Notes under the pieces: model-generated | The model's input: the letters and a program-made list of their open reading frames with translations, nothing else | Told to the model about the DNA's origin: nothing | Databases searched by the model: none | Assembly: GCA_958450325.1 (NCBI GenBank) | Contig: OY288254.1 | Coordinates: 33,799,577-33,863,576 of the forward strand | Reading direction: 5' to 3' | DNA length: 64,000 nt | Source: Agrostemma githago | Taxonomy: Eukaryota > Streptophyta > Magnoliopsida > Caryophyllales > Caryophyllaceae | In this document: one piece after another, positions 46,201-61,611 of the stretch | How the letters are laid out: every line of letters begins with the position of its first letter | Position numbering within the stretch: the stretch's first letter is position 1 | Position numbers and translations under genes: made by a program

Positions 46201-49200
46201 GATGGAAAAGGGTTTAGGGTTGGATTAGGCGGACCCGCTTCGCAGCTCCGCCTAATCCAACCCTAAACCCTTTTCCTTATTCATGGTCACTAAACCCACA
46301 ACAAACTGAACCCTAAGAGGGTATTGGTGAACCCTGTCGTGGATGTGATTCAAAGATGGGGCACTGAACCTTAAGAGTAGGGTACTGCATAAGACGGGAC
46401 AGAAAAGGTATTAGGGTTGTATTAGGCGGACCCGCTACGCGGCTCCGCCTATTACAACCCTAAACCTTTTCCTTATTCAAGGACGGAAAAGGGTTTAGGG
46501 TTGGATTAGGCGGACCCGCTTCTTGGCTCCGCCTAATCCAACCCTAAACCCTTTTCCTTATTCAAGGTCACTAAACCCGCAAGAAACTGAACCCTAAGAG
46601 GGTATTGGTGAACCCTGTCGTGGATGTGATTCAAAGATGGGGCACTGAACCTTAAGAGTAGGGTACTGCATAAGACGGGACGGAAAAGGGTTTAGGGTTG
46701 GATTAGGCGGACCCGCTTCGCGGCTCCGCCTAATCCAACCCTAAACCCTTTTCCTTATTCAAGGTCACTAAACCCGCAATAAACTGACCCCTAAGAGGGT
46801 ATTGGTGAACCCTGTCGTGGATGTGATTCAAAGAGTGGGCACTGAACCTTAAGAGTCGGGTACTGCATAAGACGGGACGGAAAAGGGTTTAGGGTTGAAT
46901 TTGGCGGACCCGCTACGCGGCTCCGCCTAATACAACCCTAAACAATTTTCATTATTCAAGGACGGAAAAGGGTTTAGGGTTGGATTAGGCGGACGCGCTT
47001 CGCGGCTCCGCCTAATCCAACCCTAAACCCTTTTCCTTATTCAAGGTCACTAAACCCGCAACAAACTGAACCCTAAGAGGGTATTGGTGAACCCTGTCGT
47101 GGATGTGATTCAAAGATGGGGCACTGAACCTTAAGAGTAGGGTACTGCATAAGACGGGACAGAAAAGGTATTAGGGTTGTATTAGGCGGACCCGCTACGC
47201 GGCTCCGCCTATTACAACCCTAAACCTTTTCCTTATTCAAGGACGGAAAAGGGTTTAGGGTTGGATTAGGCGGACCCGCTTCTTGGCTCCGCCTAATCCA
47301 ACCCTAAACCCTTTTCCTTATTCAAGGTCACTAAACACGCAAGAAACTGAACCCTAAGAGGGAATTGGTGAACCCTGTCGTGGATGTGATTCAAAGATGG
47401 GGCACTGAACCTTAAGAGTAGGGTACTTCATAAGACGGGACGGAAAAGGGTTTAGGGTTAGATTAGGCGGACCCGCTTCGCGGCTCCGCCTAATCCAACC
47501 CTAAACCCTTTTCCTTATTCAAGGTCACTAAACCCGCAACAAACTGAACCCTAAGAGGGTATTGGTGAACCCTGTCGTGGATGTGATTCAAAGATGGGGC
47601 ACTGAACCTTAAGAATAGGGTACTGCATAAGACGGGACGGAAATGGGTTTAGGGTTGGATTAGGCGGACCCGCTACGCGGCTCCGCCTAATACAACCCTA
47701 AACCCTTTTCCTTATTCAAGGTCACTAAACCCGCAAGAAATTGAACCCTAAGAGGGTATTGGTGAACCCTGTCGTGGATGTGATTCAAAGATGGGCCACT
47801 GAACCTTAAGAGTAGGGTACTGCATAATACGGGACGGAAAATGGTTTACAGTTGGATTAGGCGGACCCGCTTCGCGGCTCCGTCTAATCCAACCCTAAAT
47901 CCTTTTCCTTATTCAAGGTCACTAAACCCGCAAGAAACTGAACCCTAAGAGGGTATTGGTGAACCCTGTCGTGGATGTGATTCAAAGATGGGGCACTGAA
48001 CCTTAAGAGTAGGGTACTGCATAAGACGGGAGGGAAAAAGGGTTTAGGGTTGGATTAGGCGGACCCGCTTCGCGGCTCCGCCTAATCCAACCCTAAACCC
48101 TATTCCTTATTCAAGGTCACTAAACCCGCAATAAAATGACCCCTAAGAGGGTATTGGTGAACCCTGTCGTGGATGTGATTCAAAGAGTGGGCACTGAACC
48201 TTAAGAGTCGGGTACTGCATAAGACGGGACGGAAAAGGGTTTAGGGTTGAATTTGGCGGACCCGCTACGCGGCTCCGCCTAATACAACCCTAAACAATTT
48301 TCATTATTCAAGGACGGAAAAGGGTTTAGGGTTGGATTAGGCGGACGCGCTTCGCGGCTCCGCCTAATCCAACCCTAAACCCTTTTCCTTATTCAAGGTC
48401 ACTAAACCCGCAACAAACTGAACCCTAAGAGGGTATTGGTGAACCCTGTCGTGGATGTGATTCAAAGATGGGGCACTGAACCTTAAGAGTAGGGTAATGC
48501 ATAAGACGGGACGGAAAAGGGTTTAGGGTTGGATTAGGCGGACCCGCTATACGGCTCCGCCTAATCCAACCCTAAACCTTATTCCTTATTCATGGTCACT
48601 AAACCCGCAACAAACTGAACCCTAAGAAGGAATTGGTGAACCCTGTCGTGGATGTGATTCAAAGATGGGGCACTGAACCTTAAGAGTAGGGTACTGCATA
48701 AGACGGGACGGAAAAGGGTTTAGGGTTGGATTAGGCGGGCCCGCTATGCGGCTCCGCCTATTACAACCCTAAACCTTTTCCTTATTCAAGGTCACTAAAC
48801 CCGCAAGAAACTGAACCCTAAGAGGGTATTGGTGAAGCCTGTCGTGGATGTGATTCAAAGATGGGGCACTGAACCTTAAGAGTAGGGTACTGCATAAGAC
48901 GGGACGGAAAAGGGTTTAGGGTTGGATTAGGCGGACCCGCTTCGCGGCTCCGCCTAATCCAATCCTAAACCCTTTTCCTTATTCAAGGTCACTAAACCCG
49001 CAAGAAACTGAACCCTAAGAGGGTATTGGTGAACCCTGTCGTGGATGTGATTCAAAGATGGGGCACTGAACCTTAAGAGTAGGGTACTGCATAAGACGGG
49101 ACGGAAAAGGGTTTAGGGTTGGATTAGGCGGACCCGCTTCGCAGCTCCGCCTAATCCAACCCTAAACCCTTTTCCTTATTCAAGGTCACTAAACCCGCAA

Positions 49201-52200
49201 CAAACTGAACCCTAAAAGGGTATTGGTGAACCCTGTCGTGGATGTGATTCAAAGATGGGGCACTGAACCTTAAGAGTAGGGTACTGCATAAGACGGGACA
49301 GAAAAGGTATTAGGGTTGTATTAGGCGGACCCGCTACGCGGCTCCGCCTATTACAACCCTAAACCTTTTCCTTATTCAAGGACGGAAAAGGGTTTAGGGT
49401 TGGATTAGGCGGACCCGCTTCTTGGCTCCGCCTAATCCAACCCTAAACCCTTTTCCTTATTCAAGGTCACTAAACACGCAAGAAACTGAACCCTAAGAGG
49501 GAATTGGTGAACCCTGACGTGGATGTGATTCAAAGATGGGGCACTGAACCTTAAGAGTAGGGTACTTCATAAGACGGGACGGAAAAGGGTTTAGGGTTAG
49601 ATTAGGCGGACCCGCTTCGCGGCTCCGCCTAATCCAACCCTAAACCCTTTTCCTTATTCAAGGTCACTAAACCCGCAACAAACTGAACCCTAAGAGGGTA
49701 TTGGTGAACCCTGTCGTGGATGTGATTCAAAGATGGGGCACTGAACCTTAAGAATAGGGTACTGCATAAGACGGGACGGAAATGGGTTTAGGGTTGGATT
49801 AGGCGGACCCGCTACGCGGCTCCGCCTAATACAACCCTAAACCCTTTTCCTTATTCAAGGTCACTAAACCCGCAAGAAATTGAACCCTAAGAGGGTATTG
49901 GTGAACCCTGTCGTGGATGTGATTCAAAGATGGGCCACTGAACCTTAAGAGTAGGGTACTGCATAATACGGGACGGAAAAGGGTTTACAGTTGGATTAGG
50001 CGGACCCGCTTTGCGGCTCCGTCTAATCCAACCCTAAATCCTTTTCCTTATTCAAGGTCACTAAACCCGCAAGAAACTGAACCCTAAGAGGGTATTGGTG
50101 AACCCTGTCGTGGATGTGATTCAAAGATGGGGCACTGAACCTTAAGAGTAGGGTAATGCATAAGACGGGACGGAAAAGGGTTTAGGGTTGGATTAGGCGG
50201 ACCCGCTATACGGCTCCTCCTAATCCAACCCTAAACCCTATTCCTTATTCATGGTCACTAAACCCGCAACAAACTGAACCCTAAGAAGGAATTGGTGAAC
50301 CCTGTCGTGGATGTGATTCAAAGATGGGGCACTGAACCTTAAGAGTAGGGTACTGCATAAGACGGGACGGAAAAGGGTTTAGGGTTGGATTAGGCGGGCC
50401 CGCTATGCGGCTCCGCCTATTACAACCCTAAACCTTTTCCTTATTCAAGGTCACTAAACCCGCAAGAAACTGAACCCTAAGAGGGTATTGGTGAACCCTG
50501 TCGTGGATGTGATTCAAAGATGGGGCACTGAACCTTAAGAATAGGGTACTGCATAAGACGGGACGGAAATGGGTTTAGGGTTGGATTAGGCGGACCCTCT
50601 ACGCGGCTCCGCCTAATACAACCCTAAACCCTTTTCCTTATTCAAGGTCACTAAACCCGCAAGAAATTGAACCCTAAGAGGGTATTGGTGAACCCTGTCG
50701 TGGATGTGATTCAAAGATGGGCCACTGAACCTTAAGAGTAGGGTACTGCATAATACGGGACGGAAAAGGGTTTACAGTTGGATTAGGCGGACCCGCTTCG
50801 CGGCTCCGCCTAATCCAACCCTAAACCCTTTTCCTTATTCAAGGTCACTAAACCCGCAACAAACTGAACCCTAAGAGGGTATTGGTGAACCCTGTCGTGG
50901 ATGTGATTCAAAGATGGGGCACTGAACCTTAAGAGTAGGGTACTGCATAAGACGGGACAGAAAAGGTATTAGGGTTGTATTAGGCGGACCCGCTACGCGG
51001 CTCCGCCTATTACAACCCTAAACCTTTTCCTTATTCAAGGACGGAAAAGGGTTTAGGGTTGGATTAGGCGGACCCGCTTCTTGGCTCCGCCTAATCCAAC
51101 CCTAAACCCTTTTCCTTATTCAAGGTCACTAAACACGCAAGAAACTGAACCCTAAGAGGGAATTGGTGAACCCTGACGTGGATGTGATTCAAAGATGGGG
51201 CACTGAACCTTAAGAGTAGGGTACTTCATAAGACGGGACGGAAAAGGGTTTAGGGTTAGATTAGGCGGACCCGCTTCGCGGCTCCGCCTAATACAACCCT
51301 AAACCCTTTTCCTTATTCAAGGTCACTAAACCCGCAAGAAATTGAACCCTAAGAGGGTATTGGTGAACCCTGTCGTGGATGTGATTCAAAGATGGGCCAC
51401 TGAACCTTAAGAGTAGGGTACTGCATAATACGGGACGGAAAAGGGTTTACAGTTGTATTAGGCGGACCCGCTTTGCGGCTCCGTCTAATCCAACCCTAAA
51501 TCCTTTTCCTTATTCAAGGTCACTAAACCCGCAAGAAACTGAACCCTAAGAGGGTATTGGTGAACCCTGTCGTGGATGTGATTCAAAGATGGGGCACTGA
51601 ACCTTAAGAGTAGGGTTCTGCATAAGACGGGACGCAAAAGGGTTTAGGGTTGGATTAGGCGGACCCGCTTCGCGGCTCCGCCTAATCCAACCCTAAACCC
51701 TTTTCCTTATTCAAGGTCACTAAACCCGCAATAAACTGACCCCTAAGAGGGTATTGGTGAACCCTGTCGTGGATGTGATTCAAAGAGTGGGCACTGAACC
51801 TTAAGAGTCGGGTACTGCATAAGACGGGACGGAAAAGGGTTTAGGGTTGAATTTGGCGGACCCGCTACGCGGCTCCGCCTAATACAACCCTAAACAATTT
51901 TCATTATTCAAGGACGGAAAAGAGTTTAGGGTTGGATTAGGCGGACGCGCTTCGCGGCTCCGCCTAATCCAACCCTAAACCCTTTTCCTTATTCAAGGTC
52001 ACTAAACCCGCAACAAACTGAACCCTAAGAGGGTATTGGTGAACCCTGTCGTGGATGTGATTCAAATATGGGGCACTGAACCTTAAGAGTAGGGTAATGC
52101 ATAAGACGGGACGGAAAAGGGTTTAGGGTTGGATTAGGCGGACCCGCTATACGGCTCCGCCTAATCCAACCCTAAACCCTATTCCTTATTCAAGGTCACT

Positions 52201-55200
52201 AAACCCGCAAGAAACTGAACCCTAAGAGGGTATTGGTGAACCCTGTCGTGGATGTGATTCAAAGATGGGGCACTGAACCTTAAGAGTAGGGTACTGCATA
52301 AGACGGGACGGAAATGGGTTTAGGGTTGGATTAGGCGGACCCGCTACGTGGCTCCGCCTAATACAACCCTAAACCCTTTTCCTTATTCAAGGTCACTAAA
52401 CCCGCAAGAAATTGAACCCTAAGAGGGTATTGGTGAACCCTGTCGTGGATGTGATTCAAAGATGGGCCACTGAACCTTAAGAGTAGGGTACTGCATAATA
52501 CGGGACGGAAAAGGGTTTACAGTTGGATTAGGCGGACCCGCTTTGCGGCTCCGTCTAATCCAACCCTAAATCCTTTTCCTTATTCAAGGTCACTAAACCC
52601 GCAAGAAACTGAACCCTAAGAGGGTATTGGTGAACCCTGTCGTGGATGTGATTCAAAGATGGGGCACTGAACCTTAAGAGTAGGGTTCTGCATAAGACGG
52701 GACGGAAAAGGGTTTAGGGTTGGATTAGGCGGACCCGCTTCGCGGCTCCGCCTAATCCAACCCTAAACCCTTTTCCTTATTCAAGGTCACTAAACCCGCA
52801 ATAAACTGACCCCTAAGAGGGTATTGGTGAACCCAGTCGTGGATGTGATTCAAAGAGTGGGCACTGAACCTTAAGAGTCGGGTACTGCATAAGACGGGAC
52901 GGAAAAGGGTTTAGGGTTGAATTTGGCGGACCCGCTACGCGGCTCCGCCTAATACAACCCTAAACAATTTTCATTATTCAAGGACGGAAAAGGGTTTAGG
53001 GTTGGATTAGGCGGACGCGCTTCGCGGCTCCGCCTAATCCAACCCTAAACCCTTTTCCTTATTCAAGGTCACTAAACCCGAACAAAACTGAACCCTAAGA
53101 GGGTATTGGTGAACCCTGTCGTGGATGTGATTCAAAGATGGGGCACTGAACCTTAAGAGTAGGGTAATGCATAAGACGGGACGGAAAAGGGTTTAGGGTT
53201 GGATTAGGCGGACCCGCTATACGGCTCCGCCTAATCCAACCCTAAACCCTATTCCTTATTCATGGTCACTAAACCCGCAACAAACTGAACCCTAAGAAGG
53301 AATTGGTGAACCCTGTCGTGGATGTGATTCAAAGATGGGGCACTGAACCTTAAGAGTAGGGTACTGCATAAGACGGGACGGAAAAGGGTTTAGGGTTGGA
53401 TTAGGCGGGCCCGCTATGCGGCTCCGCCTAATACAACCCTAAACCTTTTCCTTATTCAAGGTCACTAAACCCGCAAGAAACTGAACCCTAAGAGGGTATT
53501 GGTGAACCCTGTCGTGGATGTGATTCAAAGATGGGGCACTGAACCTTAAGAGTAGGGTACTGCATAAGACGGGACGGAAAAGGGTTTAGGATTGGATTAG
53601 GCGGACCCGCTTCGCGGCTCCGCCTAATCCAATCCTAAATCCTTTTCCTTATTCAAGGTCACTAAACCCGCAAGAAACTGAACCCTAAGAGGGTATTGGT
53701 GAACCCTATCGTGGATGTGATTCAAAGATGGGGCACTGAACCTTAAGAGTAGGGTACTGCATAAGACGGGACGGAAAAGGGTTTAGGGTTGGATTAGGCG
53801 GACCCGCTTCGCAGCTCCGCCTAATCCAACCCTAAACCCTTTTCCTTATTCAAGGTCACTAAACCCGCAACAAACTGAACCCTAAGAGGGTATTGGTGAA
53901 CCCTGTCGTGGATGTGATTCAAAGATGGGGCACTGAACCTTAAGAGTAGGGTACTGCATAAGACGGGACAGAAAAGGTATTAGGGTTGTATTAGGCGGAC
54001 CCGCTACGCGGCTCCGCCTATTACAACCCTAAACCTTTTCCTTATTCAAGGACGGAAAAGGGTTTAGGGTTGGATTACGCGGACCCGCTTCTTGGCTCCG
54101 CCTAATCCAACCGTAAACCCTTTTCCTTATTCAAGGTCACTAAACACGCAAGAAACTGAACCCTAATAGGGAATTGGTGAACCCTGTCGTGGATGTGATT
54201 CAAAGATGGGGCACTGAACCTTAAGAGTAGGGTACTTCATAAGACGGGACGGAAAAGGGTTTAGGGTTAGATTAGGCGGACCCGCTTCGCGGCTCCGCCT
54301 AATCCAACCGTAAACCCTTTTCCTTATTCAAGGTCACTAAACACGCAAGAAACTGAACCCTAATAGGGAATTGGTGAACCCTGTCGTGGATGTGATTCAA
54401 AGATGGGGCACTGAACCTTAAGAATAGGGTACTGCATAAGACGGGACGGAAATGGGTTTAGGGTTGGATTAGGCGGACCCGCTACGCGGCTCCGCCTAAT
54501 ACAACCCTAAACCCTTTTCCTTATTCAAGGTCACTAAACCCGCAAGAAATTGAACCCTAAGAGGGTATTGGTGAACCCTGTCATGGATGTGATTCAAAGA
54601 TGGGCCACTGAACCTTAAGAGTAGGGTACTGCATAATACGGGACGGAAAAGGGTTTACAGTTGGATTAGGCGGACCCGCTTCGCGGCTCCGTCTAATCCA
54701 ACCCTAAATCCTTTTCCTTATTCAAGGTCACTAAACCCGCAAGAAACTGAACCCTAAGAGGGTATTGGTGAACCCTGTCGTGGATGTGATTCAAAGATGG
54801 GGCACTGAACCTTAAGAGTAGGGTACTGCATAAGACGGGACGGAAAAGGGTTTAGGGTTGGATTAGGCGGACCCGCTTCGCGGCTCCGCCTAATCCAACC
54901 CTAAACCCTTTTCCTTATTCAAGGTCACTAAACCCGCAATAAACTGACCCCTAAGAGGGTATTGGTGAACCCTGTCGTGGATGTGATTCAAAGAGTGGGC
55001 ACTGAACCTTAAGAGTCGGGTACTGCATAAGACGGGACGGAAAAGGGTTTAGGGTTGAATTTGGCGGACCCGCTACGCGGCTCCGCCTAATACAACCCTA
55101 AACAATTTTCATTATTCAAGGACGGAAAAGGGTTTAGGGTTGGATTAGGCGGACGCGCTTCGCGCCTCCGCCTAATCCAACCCTAAACCCTTTTCCTTAT

Positions 55201-58200
55201 TCAAGGTCACTAAACCCGCAACAAACTGAACCCTAAGAGGGTATTGGTGAACCCTGTCGTGGATGTGATTCAAAGATGGGGCACTGAACCTTAAGAGTAG
55301 GGTAATGCATAAGACGGGACGAAAAAGGGTTTAGGGTTGGATTAGGCGGACCCGCTATACGGCTCCGCCTAATCCAACCCTAAACCCTATTCCTTATTCA
55401 TGGTCACTAAACCCGCAACAAACTGAACCCTAAGAAGGAATTGGTGAACCCTGTCGTGGATGTGATTCAAAGATGGGGCACTGAACCTTAAGAGTAGGGT
55501 ACTGCATAAGACGGGACGGAAAAGGGTTTAGGGTTGGATTAGGCGGGCCCGCTATGCGGCTCCGCCTAATACAACCCTAAACCTTTTCCTTATTCAAGGT
55601 CACTAAACCCGCAAGAACTGAACCCTAAGAGGGTATTGGTGAACCCTGTCGTGGATGTGATTCAAAGATGGGGCACTGAACCTTAAGAGTAGGGTACTGC
55701 ATAAGACGGGACGGAAAGGGTTTAGGGTTGGATTAGGCGGACCCGCTTCGCGGCTCCGCCTAATCCAATCCTAAACCCTTTTCCTTATTCAAGGTCACTA
55801 AACCCGCAAGAAACTGAACCCTAAGAGGGTATTGGTGAACCCTGTCGTGGATGTGATTCAAAGATGGGGCACTGAACCTTAAGAGTAGGGTACTGCATAA
55901 GACGGGACGGAAAAGGGTTTAGGGTTGGATTAGGCGGACCCGCTTCGCAGCTCCGCCTAATCCAACCCTAAACCCTTTTCCTTATTCAAGGTCACTAAAC
56001 CCGCAACAAACTGAACCCTAAGAGGGTATTGGTGAACCCTGTCGTGGATGTGATTCAAAGATGGGGCACTGAACCTTAAGAGTAGGGTACTGCATAAGAC
56101 GGGACAGAAAAGGTATTAGGGTTGTATTAGGCGGACCCGCTACGCGGCTCCGCCTATTACAACCCTAAACCTTATCCTTATTCAAGGACGGAAAAGGGTT
56201 TAGGGTTGGATTAGGCGGACCCGCTTCTTGGCTCCGCCTAATCCAACCGTAAACCCTTTTCCTTATTCAAGGTCACTAAACACGCAAGAAACTGAACCCT
56301 AAGAGGGAATTGGTGAACCCTGTCGTGGATGTGATTCAAAGATGGGGCACTGAACCTTAAGAGTAGGGTACTTCATAAGACGGGACGGAAAAGGGTTTAG
56401 GGTTATATTAGGCGGACCCGCTTCGCGGCTCCGCCTAATCCAACCCTAAACCCTTTTCCTTATTCAAGGTCACTAAACCCGCAACAAACTGAACCCTAAG
56501 AGGGTATTGGTGAACCCTGTCGTGGATGTGATTCAAAGATGGGGCACTGAACCTTAAGAATAGGGTACTGCATAAGACGGGACGGAAATGGGTTTAGGGT
56601 TGGATTAGGCGGACCCGCTACGCGGCTCCGCCTAATACAACCCTAAACCCTTTTCCTTATTCAAGGTCACTAAACCCGCAAGAAATTGAACCCTAAGAGG
56701 GTATTGGTGAACCCTGTCGTGGATGTGATTCAAAGATGGGCCACTGAACCTTAAGAGTAGGGTACTGCATAATACGGGACGGAAAAGGGTTTACAGTTGG
56801 ATTAGGCGGACCCGCTTCGCGGCTCCGTCTAATCCAACCCTAAATCCTTTTCCTTATTCAAGGTCACTAAACCCGCAAGAAACTGAACCCTAAGAGGGTA
56901 TTGGTGAACCCTGTCGTGGATGTGATTCAAAGATGGGGCACTGAACCTTAAGAGTAGGGTACTGCATAAGACGGGACGGAAAAGGGTTTAGGGTTGGATT
57001 AGGCGGACCCGCTTCGCGGCTCCGCCTAATCCAACCCTAAACCCTTTTCCTTATTCAAGGTCACTAAACCCGCAATAAACTGACCCCTAAGAGGGTATTG
57101 GTGAACCCTGTCGTGGATGTGATTCAAAGAGTGGGCACTGAACCTTAAGAGTCGGGTACTGCATAAGACGGGACGGAAAAGGGTTTAGGGTTGAATTTGG
57201 CGGACCCGCTACGCGGCTCCGCCTAATACAACCCTAAACAATTTTCATTATTCAAGGACGGAAAAGGGTTTAGGGTTGGATTAGGCGGACGCGCTTCGCG
57301 GCTCCGCCTAATCCAACCCTAAACCCTTTTCCTTATTCAAGGTCACTAAACCCGCAACAAACTGAACCCTAAGAGGGTATTGGTGAACCCTGTCGTGGAT
57401 GTGATTCAAAGATGGGGCACTGAACCTTAAGAGTAGGGTAATGCATAAGACGGGACGAAAAAGGGTTTAGGGTTGGATTAGGCGGACCCGCTATACGGCT
57501 CCGCCTAATCCAACCCTAAACCCTATTCCTTATTCATGGTCACTAAACCCGCAACAAACTGAACCCTAAGAAGGAATTGGTGAACCCTGTCGTGGATGTG
57601 ATTCAAAGATGGGGCACTGAACCTTAAGAGTAGGGTACTGCATAAGACGGGACGGAAAAGGGTTTAGGGTTGGATTAGGCGGGCCCGCTATGCGGCTCCG
57701 CCTAATACAACCCTAAACCTTTTCCTTATTCAAGGTCACTAAACCCGCAAGAACTGAACCCTAAGAGGGTATTGGTGAACCCTGTCGTGGATGTGATTCA
57801 AAGATGGGGCACTGAACCTTAAGAGTAGGGTACTGCATAAGACGGGACGGAAAGGGTTTAGGGTTGGATTAGGCGGACCCGCTTCGCGGCTCCGCCTAAT
57901 CCAATCCTAAACCCTTTTCCTTATTCAAGGTCACTAAACCCGCAAGAAACTGAACCCTAAGAGGGTATTGGTGAACCCTGTCGTGGATGTGATTCAAAGA
58001 TGGGGCACTGAACCTTAAGAGTAGGGTACTGCATAAGACGGGACGGAAAAGGGTTTAGGGTTGGATTAGGCGGGCCCGCTATGCGGCTCCGCCTAATACA
58101 ACCCTAAACCTTTTCCTTATTCAAGGTCACTAAACCCGCAAGAACTGAACCCTAAGAGGGTATTGGTGAACCCTGTCGTGGATGTGATTCAAAGATGGGG

Positions 58201-61200
58201 CACTGAACCTTAAGAGTAGGGTACTGCATAAGACGGGACGGAAAGGGTTTAGGGTTGGATTAGGCGGACCCGCTTCTTGGCTCCGCCTAATCCAACCGTA
58301 AACCCTTTTCCTTATTCAAGGTCATTAAACACGCAAGAAACTGAACCCTAAGAGGGAATTGGTGAACCCTGTCGTGGATGTGATTCAAAGATGGGGCACT
58401 GAACCTTAAGAGTAGGGTACTTCATAAGACGGGACGGAAAAGGGTTTAGGGTTAGATTAGGCGGACCCGCTTCGCGGCTCCGCCTAATCCAACCCTAAAC
58501 CCTTTTCCTTATTCAAGGTCACTAAACCCGCAACAAACTGAACCCTAAGAGGGTATTGGTGAACCCTGTCGTGGATGTGATTCAAAGATGGGGCACTGAA
58601 CCTTAAGAATAGGGTACTGCATAAGACGGGACGGAAATGGGTTTAGGGTTGGATTAGGCGGACCCGCTACGCGGCTCCGCCTAATACAACCCTAAACCCT
58701 TTTCCTTATTCAAGGTCACTAAACCCGCAAGAAATTGAACCCTAAGAGGGTATTGGTGAACCCTGTCGTGGATGTGATTCAAAGATGGGCCACTGAACCT
58801 TAAGAGTAGGGTACTGCATAATACGGGACGGAAAAGGGTTTACAGTTGGATTAGGCGGACCCGCTTCGCGGCTCCGTCTAATCCAACCCTAAATCCTTTT
58901 CCTTATTCAAGGTCACTAAACCCGCAAGAAACTGAACCCTAAGAGGGTATTGGTGAACCCTGTCGTGGATGTGATTCAAAGATGGGGCACTGAACCTTAA
59001 GAGTAGGGTACTGCATAAGACGGGACGGAAAAGGGTTTAGGGTTGGATTAGGCGGACCCGCTTCGCGGCTCCGCCTAATCCAACCCTAAACCCTTTTCCT
59101 TATTCAAGGTCACTAAACCCGCAATAAACTGACCCCTAAGAGGGTATTGGTGAACCCTGTCGTGGATGTGATTCAAAGAGTGGGCACTGAACCTTAAGAG
59201 TCGGGTACTGCATAAGACGGGACGGAAAAGGGTTTAGGGTTGAATTTGGCGGACCCGCTACGCGGCTCCGCCTAATACAACCCTAAACAATTTTCATTAT
59301 TCAAGGACGGAAAAGGGTTTAGGGTTGGATTAGGCGGACGCGCTTCGCGGCTCCGCCTAATCCAACCCTAAACCCTTTTCCTTATTCAAGGTCACTAAAC
59401 CCGCAACAAACTGAACCCTAAGAGGGTATTGGTGAATACTGTCGTGGATGTGATTCAAAGATGGGGCACTGAACTTTAAGAGTAGGGTAATGCATAAGAC
59501 GGGACGGAAAAGGGTTTAGGGTTGGATTAGGCGGACCCGCTATACGGCTCCGCCTAATCCAACCCTAAACCCTATTCCTTATTCATGGTCACTACACCCG
59601 CAACAAACTGAACCCTAAGAAGGAATTGGTGAACCCTGTCGTGGATGTGATTCAAAGATGGGTCACTGAACCTTAAGAGTAGGGTACTGCATAAGACGGG
59701 ACGGAAAAGGGTTTAGGGTTGGATTAGGCGGGCCCGCTATGCGGCTCCGCCTAATACAACCCTAAACCTTTTCCTTATTCAAGGTCACTAAACCCGCAAG
59801 AAACTGAACCCTAAGAGGGTATTGGTGAACCCTGTCGTGGATGTGATTCAAAGATGGGGCACTGAACCTTAAGAATAGGGTACTGCATAAGACGGGACGG
59901 AAATGGGTTTAGGGTTGGATTAGGCGGACCCGCTACGCGGCTCCGCCTAATACAACCCTAAACCCTTTTCCTTATTCAAGGTCACTAAACCCGCAAGAAA
60001 TTGAACCCTAAGAGGGTATTGGTGAACCCTGTCGTGGATGTGATTCAATGATGGGCCACTGAACCTTAAGAGTAGGGTACTGCATAATACGGGACGGAAA
60101 AGGGTTTACAGTTGGATTAGGCGGACCCGCTTCGCGGCTCCGCCTAATCCAACCCTAAACCCTTTTCCTTATTCAAGGTCACTAAACCCGCAACAAACTG
60201 AACCCTAAGAGGGTATTGGTGAACCCTGTCGTGGATGTGATTCAAAGATGGGGCACTGAACCTTAAGAGTAGGGTACTGCATAAGACGGGACAGAAAAGG
60301 TATTAGGGTTGTATTAGGCGGACCCGCTACGCGGCTCCGCCTATTACAAACCTAAACCTTTTCCTTATTCAAGGACGGAAAAGGGTTTAGGGTTGGATTA
60401 GGCGGACCCGCTTCTTGGCTCCGCCTAATCCAACCGTAAACCCTTTTCCTTATTCAAGGTCACTAAACACGCAAGAAACTGAACCCTAAGAGGGAATTGG
60501 TGAACCCTGTCGTGGATGTGATTCAAAGATGGGGCACTGAACCTTAAGAGTAGGGTACTTCATAAGACGGGACGGAAAAGGGTTTAGGGTTAGATTAGGC
60601 GGACCCGCTTCGCGGCTCCGCCTAATCCAACCCTAAACCCTTTTCCTTATTCAAGGTCACTAAACCCGCAACAAACTGAACCCTAAGAGGGTATTGGTGA
60701 ACCCTGTCGTGGATGTGATTCAAAGATGGGGCACTGAACCTTAAGAATAGGGTACTGCATAAGACGGGACGGAAATGGGTTTAGGGTTGGATTAGGCGGA
60801 CCCGCTACGCGGCTCCGCCTAATACAACCCTAAACCCTGTTCCTTATTCAAGGTCACTAAACCCGCAAGAAATTGAACCCTAAGAGGGTATTGGTGAACC
60901 CTGTCGTGGATGTGATTCAAAGATGGGCCACTGAACCTTAAGAGTAGGGTACTGCATAATACGGGACGGAAAAGGGTTTACAGTTGGATTAGGCGGACCC
61001 GCTTCGTGGCTCCGTCTAATCCAACCCTAAATCCTTTTCCTTATTCAAGGTCACTAAACCCGCAAGAAACTGAACACTAAGAGGGTATTGGTGAACCCTG
61101 TCGTGGATGTGATTCAAAGATGGGGCACTGAACCTTAAGAGTAGGGTACTGCATAAGACGGGACGGAAAAGGGTTTAGGGTTGGATTAGGCGGACCCGCT

Positions 61201-61611
61201 TCGCGGCTCCGCCTAATCCAACCCTAAACCCTTTTCCTTATTCAAGGTCACTAAACCCGCAATAAACTGACCCCTAAGAGGGTATTGGTGAACCCTGTCG
61301 TGGATGTGATTCAAAGAGTGGGCACTGAACCTTAAGAGTCGGGTACTGCATAAGACGGGACGGAAAAGGGTTTAGGGTTGAATTTGGCGGACCCGCTACG
61401 CGGCTCCGCCTAATACAACCCTAAACAATTTTCATTATTCAAGGACGGAAAAGGGTTTAGGGTTGGATTAGGCGGACGCGCTTCGCGGCTCCGCCTAATC
61501 CAACCCTAAACCCTTTTCCTTATTCAAGGTCACTAAACCCGCAACAAACTGAACCCTAAGAGGGTATTGGTGAACCCTGTCGTGGATGTGATTCAAAGAT
61601 GGGGCACTGAA

